64,000 nucleotides of DNA from Dichetophora obliterata (taxonomy: Eukaryota; Arthropoda; Insecta; Diptera; Sciomyzidae). Both the position numbers and the translations under genes were made by a program. Where the stretch lies: positions 6,218,501 to 6,282,500 of the forward strand of contig OY986439.1 of assembly GCA_963920525.1 (NCBI GenBank). Reading direction: 5' to 3'. Below, in pieces: positions 45,284 through 57,071 of the stretch (the stretch's first letter is position 1; the number at the start of each line of letters is the position of its first letter). Below the pieces are notes generated by a model. That model saw only the letters and a list, made by a program, of their open reading frames with translations, did no database searches and was not told the DNA's origin.

Positions 45284-46040
45284 AATTTCAATTTGTTACT
45301 TTCTTTTATGTTATTACAATTAATACCTATTTAGAAGAACTTGCAGGCTTTTTTGGTTTTCAAAGAAAAAATATTTTTTTTTATTAAAAAAGCGTTAAAA
45401 ATTCAAAAATTCTTGAGATATTATATTAATGCCTCTTTTTTAAATGCAAATATTTAAAAAATTCGCAAAAATTAACAGCTAAACTTTTGTATGAAGTATC
45501 TATGAGATTAAAACTTAACAAACAATTCAATTTGTATGCAAACATATGCGAACAAAATTTTTGGCAATCCAACAAAGTGGTAGCTTACTTTTTTTATACT
45601 ATACTTTGCATCGCTACTTTAAATAAATCCTAGATTTATGAAGCATCTTATATTATTGAAATTTTTTTAATTATTTATTTATTGGCCAAGCAATGCAATT
45701 TACTTATTCCAACAGGTTTGTTTATTTTTTCTCCCATTTCCTTGTTTCGGTGTTCGAAGATATGCAAATCGATGTTAAAAAAATGCTATCCTGGAATTTG
45801 AAGTAATTTAAAAAAACACAAAAAGCACCGTTTTACGACAGCCGTTTTAAGTATGCATATCGGTTAAAGTAATCGTTTTTAAACTTTTTTACATGGCTTC
45901 CTGTGAAGCCATTTTATTTCGAGATAGTAAAATTTATTTTTAAAAGTGTTGTTTTATACTTTTGTCCTACTAGATTGATCTAATTTCACACCTAGCCGCC
46001 GAGGCGAATTAGAGCCCAGTTGGAAAAGGAGCCCTGCTGT
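45284..46040. other. No gene seen
   Basis: AT-rich single-copy-looking sequence. Nothing supported. Confidence 0.45.
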
Positions 46041-46042
46041 AT

Positions 46043-46411
46043 GTCTGCTGGCAACATGCCTCGGAAGGTCAGGAGACATGCTCGCCTCCATACCCGCTTA
46101 AATCTTTTTTGTATAGGCATGTTCTAGGCCGGCATGTCTGCCAAATTAACAGTCGTAGCAGCAATGCAGCATGCGTCTTATGGTATGAATGTAGAGGGTA
46201 TACATATCTGCCAAATGAACTGCCCCAGTAGCAATGCTGCATGTATGTCTCGGAATTAATACTACAGTCATACCATGAGATGCATGCTGCATTGCTGCTA
46301 CGGCAGTTCATTTGACATGCCTATAGAAAAAAGATATAAGCGGGTATGGAGGCGAGCATGGGTGCTGAATTTTCTGTTTATTTTTACTGTTTAATTTACT
46401 GTTGCCAGCAA
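46043..46411. repeat. Foldback element with three internal copies of one motif
   Basis: 'acatgctcgcctccataccc' followed by 'gctt' (46076-46099) is complemented at about 46335-46361; 'tgctggcaaca' at 46046 pairs with 'tgttgccagca' at about 46399. The unit 'ctgccaaatgaactgcc..agtagcaatgctgcat' occurs twice in one orientation (about 46138, 46208) and once inverted (about 46275-46313). No coding capacity. Confidence 0.7.
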
Positions 46412-46426
46412 TTAAAAAATTACCAT

Positions 46427-46500
46427 TATCCAGAGACTTGAACCTCGGCCGCGTGAGTGTAAGTGCATCTGCTTATCCATTCGACCATCCCAGCTGTTAA
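46427..46500 (-). other. tRNA-like sequence
   Basis: The minus strand reads 'gggatggtcgaatggataag' (A-box-like), a central 'actcacgcgg' and 'ccgaggttcaagtctctgg' (T-arm-like, partly paired). The acceptor stem does not pair well. Decayed tRNA or tRNA-derived repeat. Confidence 0.45.
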
Positions 46501-46682
46501 CTAATCATCGCTTAATTTGCTTCATTAAGATTAAACGTACGACCACAGAGTAAGAAAATTAACGCTTTCGCTTTATTATTATAAGCAATTCATGCAAAAA
46601 ACAGAACGTAATCTTTAAAAAAACAGAACAAATTTAAAAAAAAAACTAAAACAAAGCCATTAAGAAAAAAAAAATTATGTCT

Positions 46683-46765
46683 CTGATGGGATTTGAACTC
46701 ACTACTCAAGATTCCAAAATATATGAATAAAAATTAAAGCCCTAACCAACTGAGCCCATTCGCAC
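46683..46765 (-). other. tRNA-like sequence
   Basis: The minus strand reads 'gggctcagttggttagggc' (well-paired D arm GCTC/GGGC with A box) and 'gtgagttcaaatcccat' (T arm, 4 of 5 pairs, B box). Between them is an AT-rich stretch longer than a normal anticodon arm, and acceptor halves do not pair. The best preserved of the tRNA-like sequences here, but still not a functional tRNA. Confidence 0.5.
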
Positions 46766-46769
46766 TGTT

Positions 46770-48430
46770 GTCATTTTGTTGAAATAACATACATAACAAC
46801 GTTGCTATCAAAAGTGCTTCGACGAAAACACAAAGTGTCGGCGAATTGCAACAATCATGAAAATATTGGAGTTGTTGTCCCTTAAAATTAACCTGAATTT
46901 TGCATTAGCAAACATGATATTTTTGCTAATGTACCTCACTCAGAAGTAAGGAGGAAGTTTTTAAAATTTTAAAAATAGACTTCTTAACTTGGCATTAAAA
47001 TTATAATCTGCCACATTCCTTCCATAGGCAGGCCTGCTTTGTTTTTCATCTGGGAAGTGACTGCAAACATGGTTTTTCCATATTCTTCATTTAATTAATT
47101 ACAATGTTTGAAATAATTGTTTCAATAAGTGTAATAGATGTTTCACGAAAAAATTTGTAATAAGTGTGTTTTACCTCAATTCCAAAAGCGAATGCCCCCT
47201 TAATAACGGTGTGACCTGCATTCGCAATTCTATGATTGAAGCACAGAGTTAACTGCTCTAGCAATATTTTCTTTGGCCTAAAGAGTGCATTAAATACCTT
47301 GTTGACTTTCTTTCTATGCCGTCTCCATTATTTGCATTTTGAATTATTTTGTTTTTCCGTTTTGAAGTGTCCACTTCTGGTGACAGACATCCAGCCTTAA
47401 ATCTATAAATGCTTAACTTCCCATATCTTATATACTCGCACTTTTTTATTCAACTGCATTTGTATGCTAATACAATATTTGCATGATGATATCATCAAGC
47501 TGTAAAACAGCTTTTAAATGGTTCTAAGTGCGGATTTATATTCTTTCTATAGAGCTTGTTGTTGTTAAGAACTCCATGAGCGATGGAGACCTACATCCAT
47601 TTGAGCTATCTATTAAAAGTGCACACAACCAAACCCAATTCAGCCACTTGAAATTTCCTACAACTTTAATTTTAACTCTTGAGCACTTTGAAAATTCTTC
47701 TAAAGATTATTAAAATCATGAATGAATGAATAAATGCTTAAATCGTGCTAATTAGATTTTATTAACAGATACAACTTCACACTTTTGAATGGACACACAT
47801 TTTTTTTCGAATTTAATTGCTATCTTCTTGTGTGAGGCTGTAAAACGAGATAATATTTGAGTAGGCAACTTTGTTCTTATAGTTTTAATTTCTGTAATCA
47901 CCCTATTTGTTTGTGTTGAAGCTGTCTGGGTGCACGCGTAGTCTTGCTTATCTGCTTAATGGTCCAAACGATTAAGGAATTTTAAAAAATGTTGTATGTT
48001 GGAAATAAGCAATAACAAAAATACCTTGGTTTCAGTTGTTTTTTTTTTAAATACATGCTTTAGAATTCGTTGTTGTTACAATATTGGTCATTTTGTAATA
48101 CTTTTCTGTAATATTACTCAATAACTTAGTTCTTATTTAACCAAGGCATTCTTGTAATAAATAAATAAAAATATTTCTTACAAAAATGTGTTCGAGTTCA
48201 TGTTAAAATAAAAATAAAATGTTTAATTTTCTATTCACTTTCACTCATGACACATTTTCTACTGGGTCAGCTGAATATAGCCACAGTACGGCAAAACCTT
48301 TTATTTTATGTGCAGTTAGTGTTTGTATGCGAACGTGTTAATTGAGTGCAGAAAAGGCTAACGAACGACCCTGCCAAGAGAAGGCACACTTGACTTAAGT
48401 TGTTGCTATTTCTTTAACTACTTCTGCATG
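46770..48430. other. Mostly single-copy DNA, no confirmed gene
   Basis: No transposon termini or recognisable coding sequence. Mixed composition resembling host intergenic or intronic DNA. Confidence 0.4.
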
Positions 48431-48437
48431 TGTTGTT

Positions 48438-48650
48438 ATTAGAGTTGTCAAACCCGGTTTCGGACTATTTGAGTTACCGGTTTCTTATTAATTTTTTTAG
48501 TTAAGGTTTTCAAGAAATCAATCATTTCCGGTTATTCCGAAAAACCGGTTTTTTTTTTGTTATTTTGAATATTTTTGATTTATTTTTTAATTAGTTTTTC
48601 TTAAGGACCCGGATAATCATAACTGTTTTCGTTGCAACATCCTGCTAACT
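48438..48650 (+). repeat. Fragment related to the 12590-15544 hAT element
   Basis: 'tagagttgtcaaacccggtt' followed by repeated 'accggttt' motifs matches the TAGTGTTGTCATTCCCGG end and inner array of that element. The far end ('acccggataatcataactg') resembles its inner border at about 15350. No target duplication found. Confidence 0.6.
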
Positions 48651-48674
48651 TTTTATCAATAGGGTGGTGTGTAA

Positions 48675-49060
48675 AATTCCCAGTGAACCAAAACAATCTT
48701 TTTTGAATTCATTAATGAATCTTTTCGGGTATAAAAGTTTGTTTTCGGCACTCATAAATGAACCCTTTTGGACTCATGTCTTTCAAAAGCGAACCTTTTT
48801 CTTCAGAAATGAGTTGAAAAAAGAAACATCAATTGTACTTTTTTTTTACGAAAACAAGTTGGAAAAAGAACCATTGAAAAGTTTTTTTCAGCACTAAGAA
48901 ATAAACCATTTTGAACTCATTCGCCAGACTGAAAATTGACTCTCAAAAGAAAACCTTTTTGTACGAAAACGAGTTAAAAAACGAACCATAGAAATGCACT
49001 TTTTCGGCATTCAAAAATTTATCTGAAATTGTTGCCTTCTTTAAACTCAATGGATCTAAA
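48675..49060 (+). repeat. Repeat family 'cccagtgaaccaaaac', block 1
   Basis: Starts 'cccagtgaaccaaaacaatc' and continues as imperfect repeats of 'tttcggcactcataaatgaa', 'cccttttggactcat', 'gaaatgagttgaaaaaagaa'. The same start and units are at 50640-51060, and diverged units at 53330-53400. Confidence 0.7.
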
Positions 49061-49180
49061 TAGCTCACAATTAAAATGATGAACTTTATTGTTTCGATAA
49101 TATGCTTAAAAAGAAATGATATTGTTAACCAATTCTTTTTATTTTATTTTAACAAAGTAGTAATATTTCTACGGCCATCA

Positions 49181-50610
49181 CACAGTGCGCTTTTTTTAAT
49201 TTTAGGATGACATTTGGTTTTTTTAAAATTTTTTTAAAAAGTATTTATATTCGTCAGATTTTAAAAGATATATTATGAATGTGGTATTAAAAACTTGATG
49301 TATTGTATGGTTTTTTTTTTATAAAATTCGTCGAAGTTGAAACTTTTTTAACCCATTTCCGGCGGCTCCTTAACTACCAGGCCAAAATCGATGAAACTTC
49401 GTCCAGAGTCTATATATGGCCCTAAACTTTATCTGGAAAAATTTTAAATATTTAACTCCACAGGTAAGGGCTGGGCGGACTGATGCATTTTTGCACCACT
49501 AGCTGCATCACATACCTTCACAGCCGTAACTGCCCATTTTAAAACAGCAAACGGGCAATAAATTTATTTTAACGTAAAATTTAAAACTTATAAAAGTTAC
49601 TATTGCAAATCAATTTTCGCTATTGCGATTTGAAATTTTTCCGGAATTTAAAAAAAAAAACCCAAATATTGCGACGCGCAATATTCCATAAATATTATAA
49701 AATCCAAGTAAACGACCGAATCGACTCAAACCAAAAATAATGTATATTGTCAAAGGTCCATACTAACATAATCCCTACAGTGCTAGGTAATACCACTTTC
49801 GCGCTCACCTGTAGAAAATTCTAAAGTTACTGGTGCAAAAATGCACCAATAGCTGGAAATGGGTTAACAAAAATAAGCTCAATAAAACCCAAAAAATAAA
49901 GTCAAGTGTAAACAATAAAAACTTCGAGCACAAAATATACTTCAAGGCTTTGTTTTTCGGACTATTAAGACATAATCGCCATTGAATTTTATATAAAATA
50001 CAGTAAAAAAATGGTAATAAATAAAAATAGAAAAAGCGTTGAAATATGACTTTAAATTTTTCAAGGAATGAAAATTTAAGTCAAATTTAGTAGAAAATAT
50101 CTAGCCAATTAGGCATTCTTAAAGTCGAAAGCTAAAAAAGTCTTAAAAATCAAATTTTGCCCTAAAATGCGCTGATTGCCAAGACAATTTGTAGGTACTC
50201 TTAAATTTAAAGAAAAATAAAATAGAATTCATAGTTTAAAACAAGTTGCGACCTTATTTTGTATTAGCAACCATTATAAATTTTTTTTTAAAATTTCGTT
50301 AATTTGGTAATATTGTTTTATAGGAGACATATCTAAAAGTTATCCAATTTAAAATATTTTTATAATGACGTTTAAGTGAGGTTAAGTAAACTAAATTTAC
50401 TCTTTAAAAACATATATAAGCAATTTTATGCTGATTTTTAAAAAAAAAAATATGGTTTGTATGGGAGGTAGGCGATGCAGTTTATCTAGAATTCTTGTGC
50501 TGTTACTTAATTTACGCTAAAACTCATTTGTACAAAATTTCATGGCCTTAGCTTTTATAGTTTCTGAGATAGTGTAAATGTCATCCTAAAATCGAAAAAA
50601 GCGCACTGTG
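49181..50610. mobile_element. TIR element, 1430 bp, ends CACAGTGCGCTTTTTT
   Basis: About 35-bp inverted ends: CACAGTGCGCTTTTTT... through 'ttttaggatgacattt' at the left, and the complement at 50576-50610. No matching target duplication is visible in the immediate flanks. It contains the TTAA MITE 49352-49863. Superfamily open. Confidence 0.75.
49352..49863. mobile_element. piggyBac-like MITE, 512 bp (family 'CCCATTAACCGCGG'), copy 2
   Basis: Ends CCCATTTCCGGCGGC and, inverted, CCCATTTCCAGCT are flanked by TTAA (49348-49351, 49864-49867). One base longer than copy 1 at 22692-23202. Internal 'tgcatttttgcaccactagc' pairs with 'gcaaaaatgcaccaatagc' near the right end. Confidence 0.88.
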
Positions 50611-50635
50611 CTTCGCCAGCGAAATATTGCTCGCA

Positions 50636-51160
50636 ACTACCCAGTGAACCAAAACTACCGTTTTCGAATTCATTTATGAACCCTTTCGGGTAGAAACGTT
50701 CATATTCGGCACTTATAAATGAACCCTTTTTGTATCATTTGTCGTACTAAAATTAACCTTATTTTGTTCGGAAATGAGTTAAAAAATAACTTTTTTTGTT
50801 CAGAAAAGAGTTAAAAAAAGAACCATAGAAAAGATATTTTTCGGCACTCGCAAAATAAACCTTTTTTAATCTATCGCCGGACAAAATGCCTCTCAGAAAC
50901 AAACCTTATTTTCTTCGGAAATGAGTTAAAAAATTAACCATAGAAAAGTTGCTTTTCGGCACTCGGAAATGAACCCTTTTCGAATCAATCGCCAGGCGAA
51001 AATGCCTCTCAGAAACGAACCTTTTTACTTCGGAAATGAGTTAAAAAATGAACAATAGAATCTCATAGATGTGAACAAAAATGGTTAATTTACGAGGAAT
51101 TTGAAGCTACTAAAATGATTCCTTTTCGACTCAAAATAAGTTTTTAATGAATTTTGTAAA
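50636..51160 (+). repeat. Repeat family 'cccagtgaaccaaaac', block 2
   Basis: Same start as block 1, then about three 130-bp tandem units with 'cgccggacaaaatgcctctcag', 'gaaatgagttaaaaaat' and 'cttttcggcactcggaaatg'. The spacing shows a local tandem expansion. Confidence 0.7.
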
Positions 51161-51164
51161 AGAA

Positions 51165-51786
51165 ATGCAGTTCTTAACTTTGGGAAAAATTTTCACGAAT
51201 TTAATCTTCTGTCTAGATTAATCTAGCAAGCACTTTTAAGCCACAAAATAAAAAATAAAAAATTTAAAAAAAAAATCTTCAAAAACGTTCGCAAAACGTT
51301 TCTCATCTTACGCAAAACCTTCGCTTATGTGGGTAAAATTATTTAGTGGGTAAAATTATTCGAAATTAAAATAAAATTAGAACTAAGAAAAAAACTTTAT
51401 GGGGACATTGAACTATATTTTTAAATAAACATATTACTGATAAATAGGCCATAAATAATAATAGCAAAAGATATCAAAATAATAGCAAAAGTATCAGAAT
51501 AATAATAGCAAAAGTCACAAAAGATATACTACCTAAAAAAAAAATATATGCTAATGAAGCACTATTTTTCAACTCCTATAAACTTTTGAACAAAAGCATC
51601 TAAAATAAATATCTCCATAATAAATAAGCGATATATCACTTAGTAAGATAAAATGTTTTTGCACTGCTATCATCCTATTTTATTTACTTCTAAATGTTGC
51701 TGTTTTTGTCCAAAATTGCAAAGAATTTTTTGAGCCAAGAGAACATATTTGAAATCTCGTCATTCATCATTTTTGCCAAACAACTG
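51165..51786. other. No gene seen
   Basis: AT-rich sequence with short local repeats such as 'aataatagcaaaag' (51455-51510). Nothing else supported. Confidence 0.45.
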
Positions 51787-52841
51787 TAAGGGCGCGTTTA
51801 TAGTGGCGACTTGTTGCTTTGTCGAGCTGAAAGCGCGTCAAGCTAAAAGCAGCTGGTAGTGCGTATAGTGCGCGCTTACCGTCGCTGACTTGTTGCAGAT
51901 GGTTTTTGACTATTTTGTGTTGTGTTTCTTTTTTGTTTATTTTTGCAATCGAAGCTTAAAAAAAGTCACGTGATGTCGTGTGTGCTTCTTGCTTTCCTCA
52001 AACCAGCGGACAACAAGTCAAGAATCAAAAATGCGAAAAACTTAGCTGAAACGCACTTTAAGCCACTGTAAGTCGCTTTGAGTCACTTGCTGTTACAACT
52101 TGTTTCGACTTTTTTGCTGTTATTTTGTGCTGTTTTTTGTGCCCTTGTTGCTTCGTTTTTATTTCAAATTTTTTTACAGAACAGGAAAAATAACAACATA
52201 AAAAAAGTATGAAAAAAGTCAATCGGCTGAATAAGCGACTGATTAAAAGGCTTCCTAAACATTTGCCCGAATACGGACTTTACACGGCCAATAATTGGAC
52301 ATCAATTATTTGTATGTGTTAGTAAATATTTGTTTGTATGATTTACACACACTCGTTGATGGCTTCATTGACCAACATCTAATTATTTTGATATTTTGCA
52401 TACACATAAAACAGATTGATGATGTCAAATGATTGATTTTTGCACAAAAAATTTAGAAGAAAATTAAAGGTACTGATCGCTAATTTTCATTTTTTCACCA
52501 ACTTACATTTTATACCACGAAAAAACGAAGTTTTCCTTGTTGTTCTACCTTTTTAATGTTATGTTATGAAAATATTACGTAAGCATCGTATAAAATAAAA
52601 CTTAACACATGCAAGCCGTGCGAGCGAGCGAGAAGGCAATAATCTGCACTCTGTATACCAGCGCACAAGTCGCTTTAAGCTGCTTCTTCGGCTGACTCTT
52701 TACGCACTATGAGCTAATTTCATATTTATTTATTTATTTGTCTTTAAATTATAATAAATGATTGTATGTGCAGCGTTTTTCAGCTTTCCCTCTCGGTTCG
52801 GCTCGGCAAAGCAACAAGTCGCCACTATAAACGCGCCCTTA
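51787..52841. mobile_element. TIR element, 1055 bp, ends TAAGGGCGCGTTTATAGTGG
   Basis: Perfect inverted ends of about 35 bp: TAAGGGCGCGTTTATAGTGG then CGACTTGTTGCTTTG, complemented at 52807-52841. The GC-rich ends contrast with the AT-rich surroundings. 'aagtcgctttaagctgcttc'-like pieces repeat inside. The flanks show no obvious duplication, so the superfamily is open. No coding region. Confidence 0.85.
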
Positions 52842-54043
52842 TGAACTTGCAGGCATTATTGCTTGGAAAAAATTTCAATTGTAGATGCAGATGATGGTGA
52901 TCCTTGTAGATGCAGATGATGGTGATGATGGATGATCTACTGGTCTGTGCAGACCAATCCGTTACGCATAGCAGGTGGATGCCTTTAAACCGTTCCACCC
53001 CACTCCCAATTTTTTCTAAAAATATGTAATTTATAGTTTTCGATCGTGAAAACATCAGTTGAGGATCTCACAAAATATCAGCTTTCTGGAATCAGTATTT
53101 CATTCTGTTTTTTTCGTTTTAATTTCAGATTGGTCTACGCAGACCATTCAATCCACATAAGATTAAAAATTTTTTTAATAATGTCGCAAAATAACCAAAT
53201 ATTTTTTGATGGAACAAAATTTAATGAAGACCATCCTTTCAAGGATGCAGCTTAGATCTACTAATTAAAAAAAATAAATTCAAAAAATAAATTCTACCCA
53301 AAAACGTACGCAATACTAACCACTTGAGACTCAGTAAAAAGGAGAAAAGTTCATGATTCTTTTTTGAACTCATTTAAGAATGTGAAAAAGTAACATTTAT
53401 TATTCATTTCTGAACTTATTTTTGAATAACAAAATTGTTTTTTTATAAGCAATTGTTTCCTACTTAAATGATTAAAGAATGTCTTTCTCTGATAAAAACA
53501 TACAAACTAAAAACAACAAATTGACACACAAAAAAAAGGTCTACCCAAAAACGTACTCAAAACTAAATATCATTAACGCAAAACTTTCACATATGATTCA
53601 GTGAGTAAAATTGTTTTTTTCAAGAAAATAAAAAATTTCCAAAAAAATAAATGTTGCTTTTATTTTTGAGAGCGAGGCTGTTCATGTGAAAATAGAAGCT
53701 CGATTAAGGTGCTCTGTAGAGGCATTAACGAAGCACAATTTTAAAGCTCAATAAGCTTCCAAGTTTTTTCCATATTTTTTTAAGTAAAGCAGTTTCGAAT
53801 TTCTTTTTTACAAGAGCGTACCTCTAAAGTGTTGCAAACGAAGGAGAGAAGGGAAATGTACCTCGGAAAGCTTTTTGAAAGTTTAATTGTTAGTTGGTAT
53901 CGAGAAATGAATGAAGTTGAAAGGAATTCTGAATTCGCCAATTTTAAACATGCTTAGTGAGTGAAGAAAAAAAACACAAAATGAATATGCATCCGCTATA
54001 AAAACTGTCGGAAAATCAAAAATAAGGTAGCATGCAAACAAAG
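52842..54043. other. No confirmed gene; short candidate exon
   Basis: A 'gatgatggtgat' microsatellite lies at 52885-52940, and the palindromes GGTCTGTGCAGACC (52941) and GGTCTACGCAGACC (53132) are near each other. A good acceptor ('tcgttttaatttcag', ending about 53128) precedes a 24-codon frame from ATG 53181 (MSQNNQIFFDGTKFNEDHPF...) to a stop at 53255. Too short to call. Confidence 0.35.
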
Positions 54044-54051
54044 GTTCAAAC

Positions 54052-55190
54052 CAGAGATCTGCAACGAATCACATTTTTGAATCAATGAGCCACTTACTCA
54101 AAAATTAGTATGAATAAGTATAAGTAGTTTGCAAAGTAGTATTCATATGTGATTGATTCGAAAAAAAGTGAATCACATTTTTGAATCATGAGCCACTTAC
54201 ACAGAAATGATTATAAGCAGTTTCCAAAGTAGTATTCGTATGTGATTTTTTTTATTTATTTAACATTATTTAACAGTGTTAATAGGGCTGCCACCTTATT
54301 TCTATTTTTACAAATTAGGAGCTGGCTCGAACATCAAGTTAAAATGGGTCGCTGAATCCGAATCCGTTGTCAGAATTTAAAAATTATGTAATTTTTTATA
54401 ATAGGGTTGCCACCTAATAATTATTTTTTTTAAGAATTTTAAACATCATTTAACAGTGTTAAAGGTCGCTAATTTCGAATCTGAACTCAGAATTGTAAAA
54501 TTCAATATGGTAAATGGGGTTGCCACATAATTTTTTTTATTTTTACGAATTTGTTACTGGTGCGAACACTAGGTAAAAATGGGTCGCTGAATCCGAATAC
54601 GTTGTCAGAATTTCAAAAATATGTAATTGTTTTATAATAGGGTGGCCACCTTTTAACCATATTGAATTTTAAAATTCTGAATTGAGATTCGAAATCAGCG
54701 ACCTCCTAACACTGTTAAATTATGTTTAAAACTCTTAAAAATACATATTATTAGGTGGCAACCCTATTATAGAAAATTACATAATTATAAAAGTCTGACA
54801 ATGGATTCGGATTGAGCGACCCATTTTTACCTTTTGTTCGCTCCAGCACCGAATTCGTAAAAATAATAAAATTAGGTGGCAATCCTATTCACCATATTGA
54901 ATTTTAAAATTTTAAATTCCGATTCGAAATCAGCGACCCCTAGCACTATTAAATGATGTTTAAAATTCTTAAAAATACATATTATTAGGTGGCAACCCTT
55001 AATATTTAATTCATTCTATACTTATCTGATTCACTGTGTTTCGAATCAATCACATATGAATACTACTTTGGAAACTACTTCTAGAATGAGTTCTTACTAA
55101 TTTTTGTGTAAGTGGGTCATGATTCAAAAATGTTATTCCCTTTGTTTTAAATCAATCACATATGAATACAACTTTGGAAACTAATCGTAT
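54052..55190. repeat. 1.1-kb near-palindrome inside the hAT element
   Basis: Units ('aggtggcaaccctattata', 'ggattcggattgagcgaccc', 'gattcgaaatcagcgaccc', 'gaatcaatcacatatgaata') run in one orientation in 54655-55190 and in the other in 54052-54650, centred near 54652. Within each arm the unit is itself repeated. Confidence 0.8.
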
Positions 55191-55492
55191 ATATATTACG
55201 CAAACGCAAATTTTGTAAGGCGTAAGGCTTTTTAAGTACAAGTCCAATCTTAATAAATTTAGTATGTTTTGGTAGGTTTGGACCTGTAGATGTGCAAACT
55301 GGACTTTTTATTTCTTAAAAATTTATATATTTTAAGTTATAGCGAGTTAAAGATTGCATATTGTTGTTGTTGTTATGTTGCTTTTTCTCTTCTTAATTTC
55401 AGCATATGCCTAAAAATATCTGAGGTATTGAGCGCCACCGCTATGAAATTGTTATGCTAACGAATAATCTTTTATAATTTCATAGCTATAAC

Positions 55493-57071
55493 CAGTAGAG
55501 TGGGGCGATTAGTATGGAAGGAAAAAAGTGTTAATGGGCGCTTCACGTTTCTGATACTTGTGGATTTTTACTCTCCTCGGGTTGGCATCACTGGTTATTA
55601 GGGTGGGGCGATTTGAATATCTTAATGGGCGCTTCGCGTTTCTGATTCTTGGGATAGTACTGAGCAAAAAAGTCCACTAGACCATACGTCTACGGTGAAA
55701 ATCGAGCTTCCAGATTTTGACTTGCAGTATTTTCTCAGACTTTTGTCACGTTTTTTTTATATTTTGGCCTATAACAGCCAAACCATTGAGATTTTTATCT
55801 TAGTATTGGATCGAAAATCTCAATGGCTTGGCTGTTATAGGCCAAAATATCCAAAAAATGTGACAAAAGTCTGAGAAAGAACTGCAAGTCAAAATCTGGA
55901 AGCTCGATTTTCACCGTAGACGTATGGTCTAGTGGACTTTTTTGCTCAGTACTATCCCAAGAATCAGAAACGTGAAGCGCCCATTAAGATGTTCAAATCG
56001 CCCCACCCTAATAACCAGTGATGCCAACCCGAGGAGAGTAAAAATCCACAAATGCGACATAAAAAATCCGTGTTAGCAAAATTTATATATTTTTTTTTTC
56101 TATTTAAAACTAACAGTTAATAAAATTTCGCAATTGAATTCATTAATAGTTCTTTACGATTTTTTTGTATATTTGATTTTTTTTTATAAAATTTGCATTA
56201 AACTTATAAAAGTGACAAGCAACGTAAAGCGTAACTAAAAGTAATAGTTGTTAAAGTGTTTTTAAACAATTCGCAGCCACTGTAAAGCTTTTGCTTCCAA
56301 CAGTGTGAGAAAGCCAAAAATATACGTTTTCCATAAAAATTCTCAAAATTTACCCTAAAAGCCTTTTTGTTTATTTTTTTCAGCCAGTTTTGAGTGCAGT
56401 ATTTCAAAAAAAAGTGAAAAATTCCATTTAAATGAGCTATTTTTTTTTATAAACATCAAGAAGAAAGATAATATAATTTTAAAAAATGCATTTGGTTAGA
56501 GTTGAACGGCTGCGCTACGAAATAAAAATTTTGCAATTTCTAATTTTTTCTAATTTTGTAAGTTTTTTTTATTTCTTAACTTACAGACCCCTTATTTGTT
56601 TATGATCTTATACGTTTACACACTTCGCCACACGCAAATCCTTTAAATTTTTCTTAAACTTCAGAATTTTCCGTCTAACATTAATACAAATGAATGCCGA
56701 ACATTTCTGAAAATAAACTCAACGAGTTCTGGTGGTGGGCATTAATGGGTTAAGCTGTATACACTCGCCTCAAATGAGGCTGCCCACTGGCTCACTTCGA
56801 AATTAGATTCCTTAAACAGTTTTTTATACGCAAGTGTTGATAAGCGCAAAGTTTTAACAAATTATGTAAATAATTTTTTTAGTGATAAGTACATTTTTTT
56901 ACCATTCCAAAATTTTTGACATAAAATTTGGTGAAAAAAAGCGAAATCTACGAAAATTCTGTGTGATATTCATAAAAATATGTAGATTTAAATTATTTTG
57001 CAACTGTTGTCCGTTTATATGTGCAAGATTATCCGTAGAAATCCGTATTTTCCGTCTAGTTGGCACCTCTG
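55493..57071. mobile_element. hAT-type element nested in 54052-57396
   Basis: Right end, inverted, CAGAGGTGCCAAC; left end CAG|TGATGCCAACCCG, split after three bases by the element 55496-56010. Flanks GCTATAAC (55485-55492) and GCTAAAAC (57072-57079) form an 8-bp duplication with one difference. 'agagtaaaaatccac' near the left pairs with 'gtagaaatccgtattttcc' near the right. AT-rich body, no coding region. Confidence 0.75.
55496..56010. mobile_element. hAT-type foldback element with captured inverted flank
   Basis: TAGAGTGGGGCGAT...ATCGCCCCACCCTA is flanked by a perfect 8-bp duplication ATAACCAG (55488-55495, 56011-56018). It consists of a 62-65-bp end fragment (55496-55557), 41 bases (55558-55598) that are the exact complement of the right-hand host flank (56011-56051), and a 412-bp palindromic element (55599-56010). 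Same family as 8960-9228. Confidence 0.9.

Noticed and set aside
46683..46765. Functional tRNA gene
   Set aside because: The D and T arms look good, but the acceptor halves do not pair and the central part is too long and AT-rich for an anticodon arm.
53181..53255. Small protein gene MSQNNQIFFDGTKF...
   Set aside because: Only 24 codons, no homologue recognised, and it lies among repeats. Kept only as a note in the region entry.
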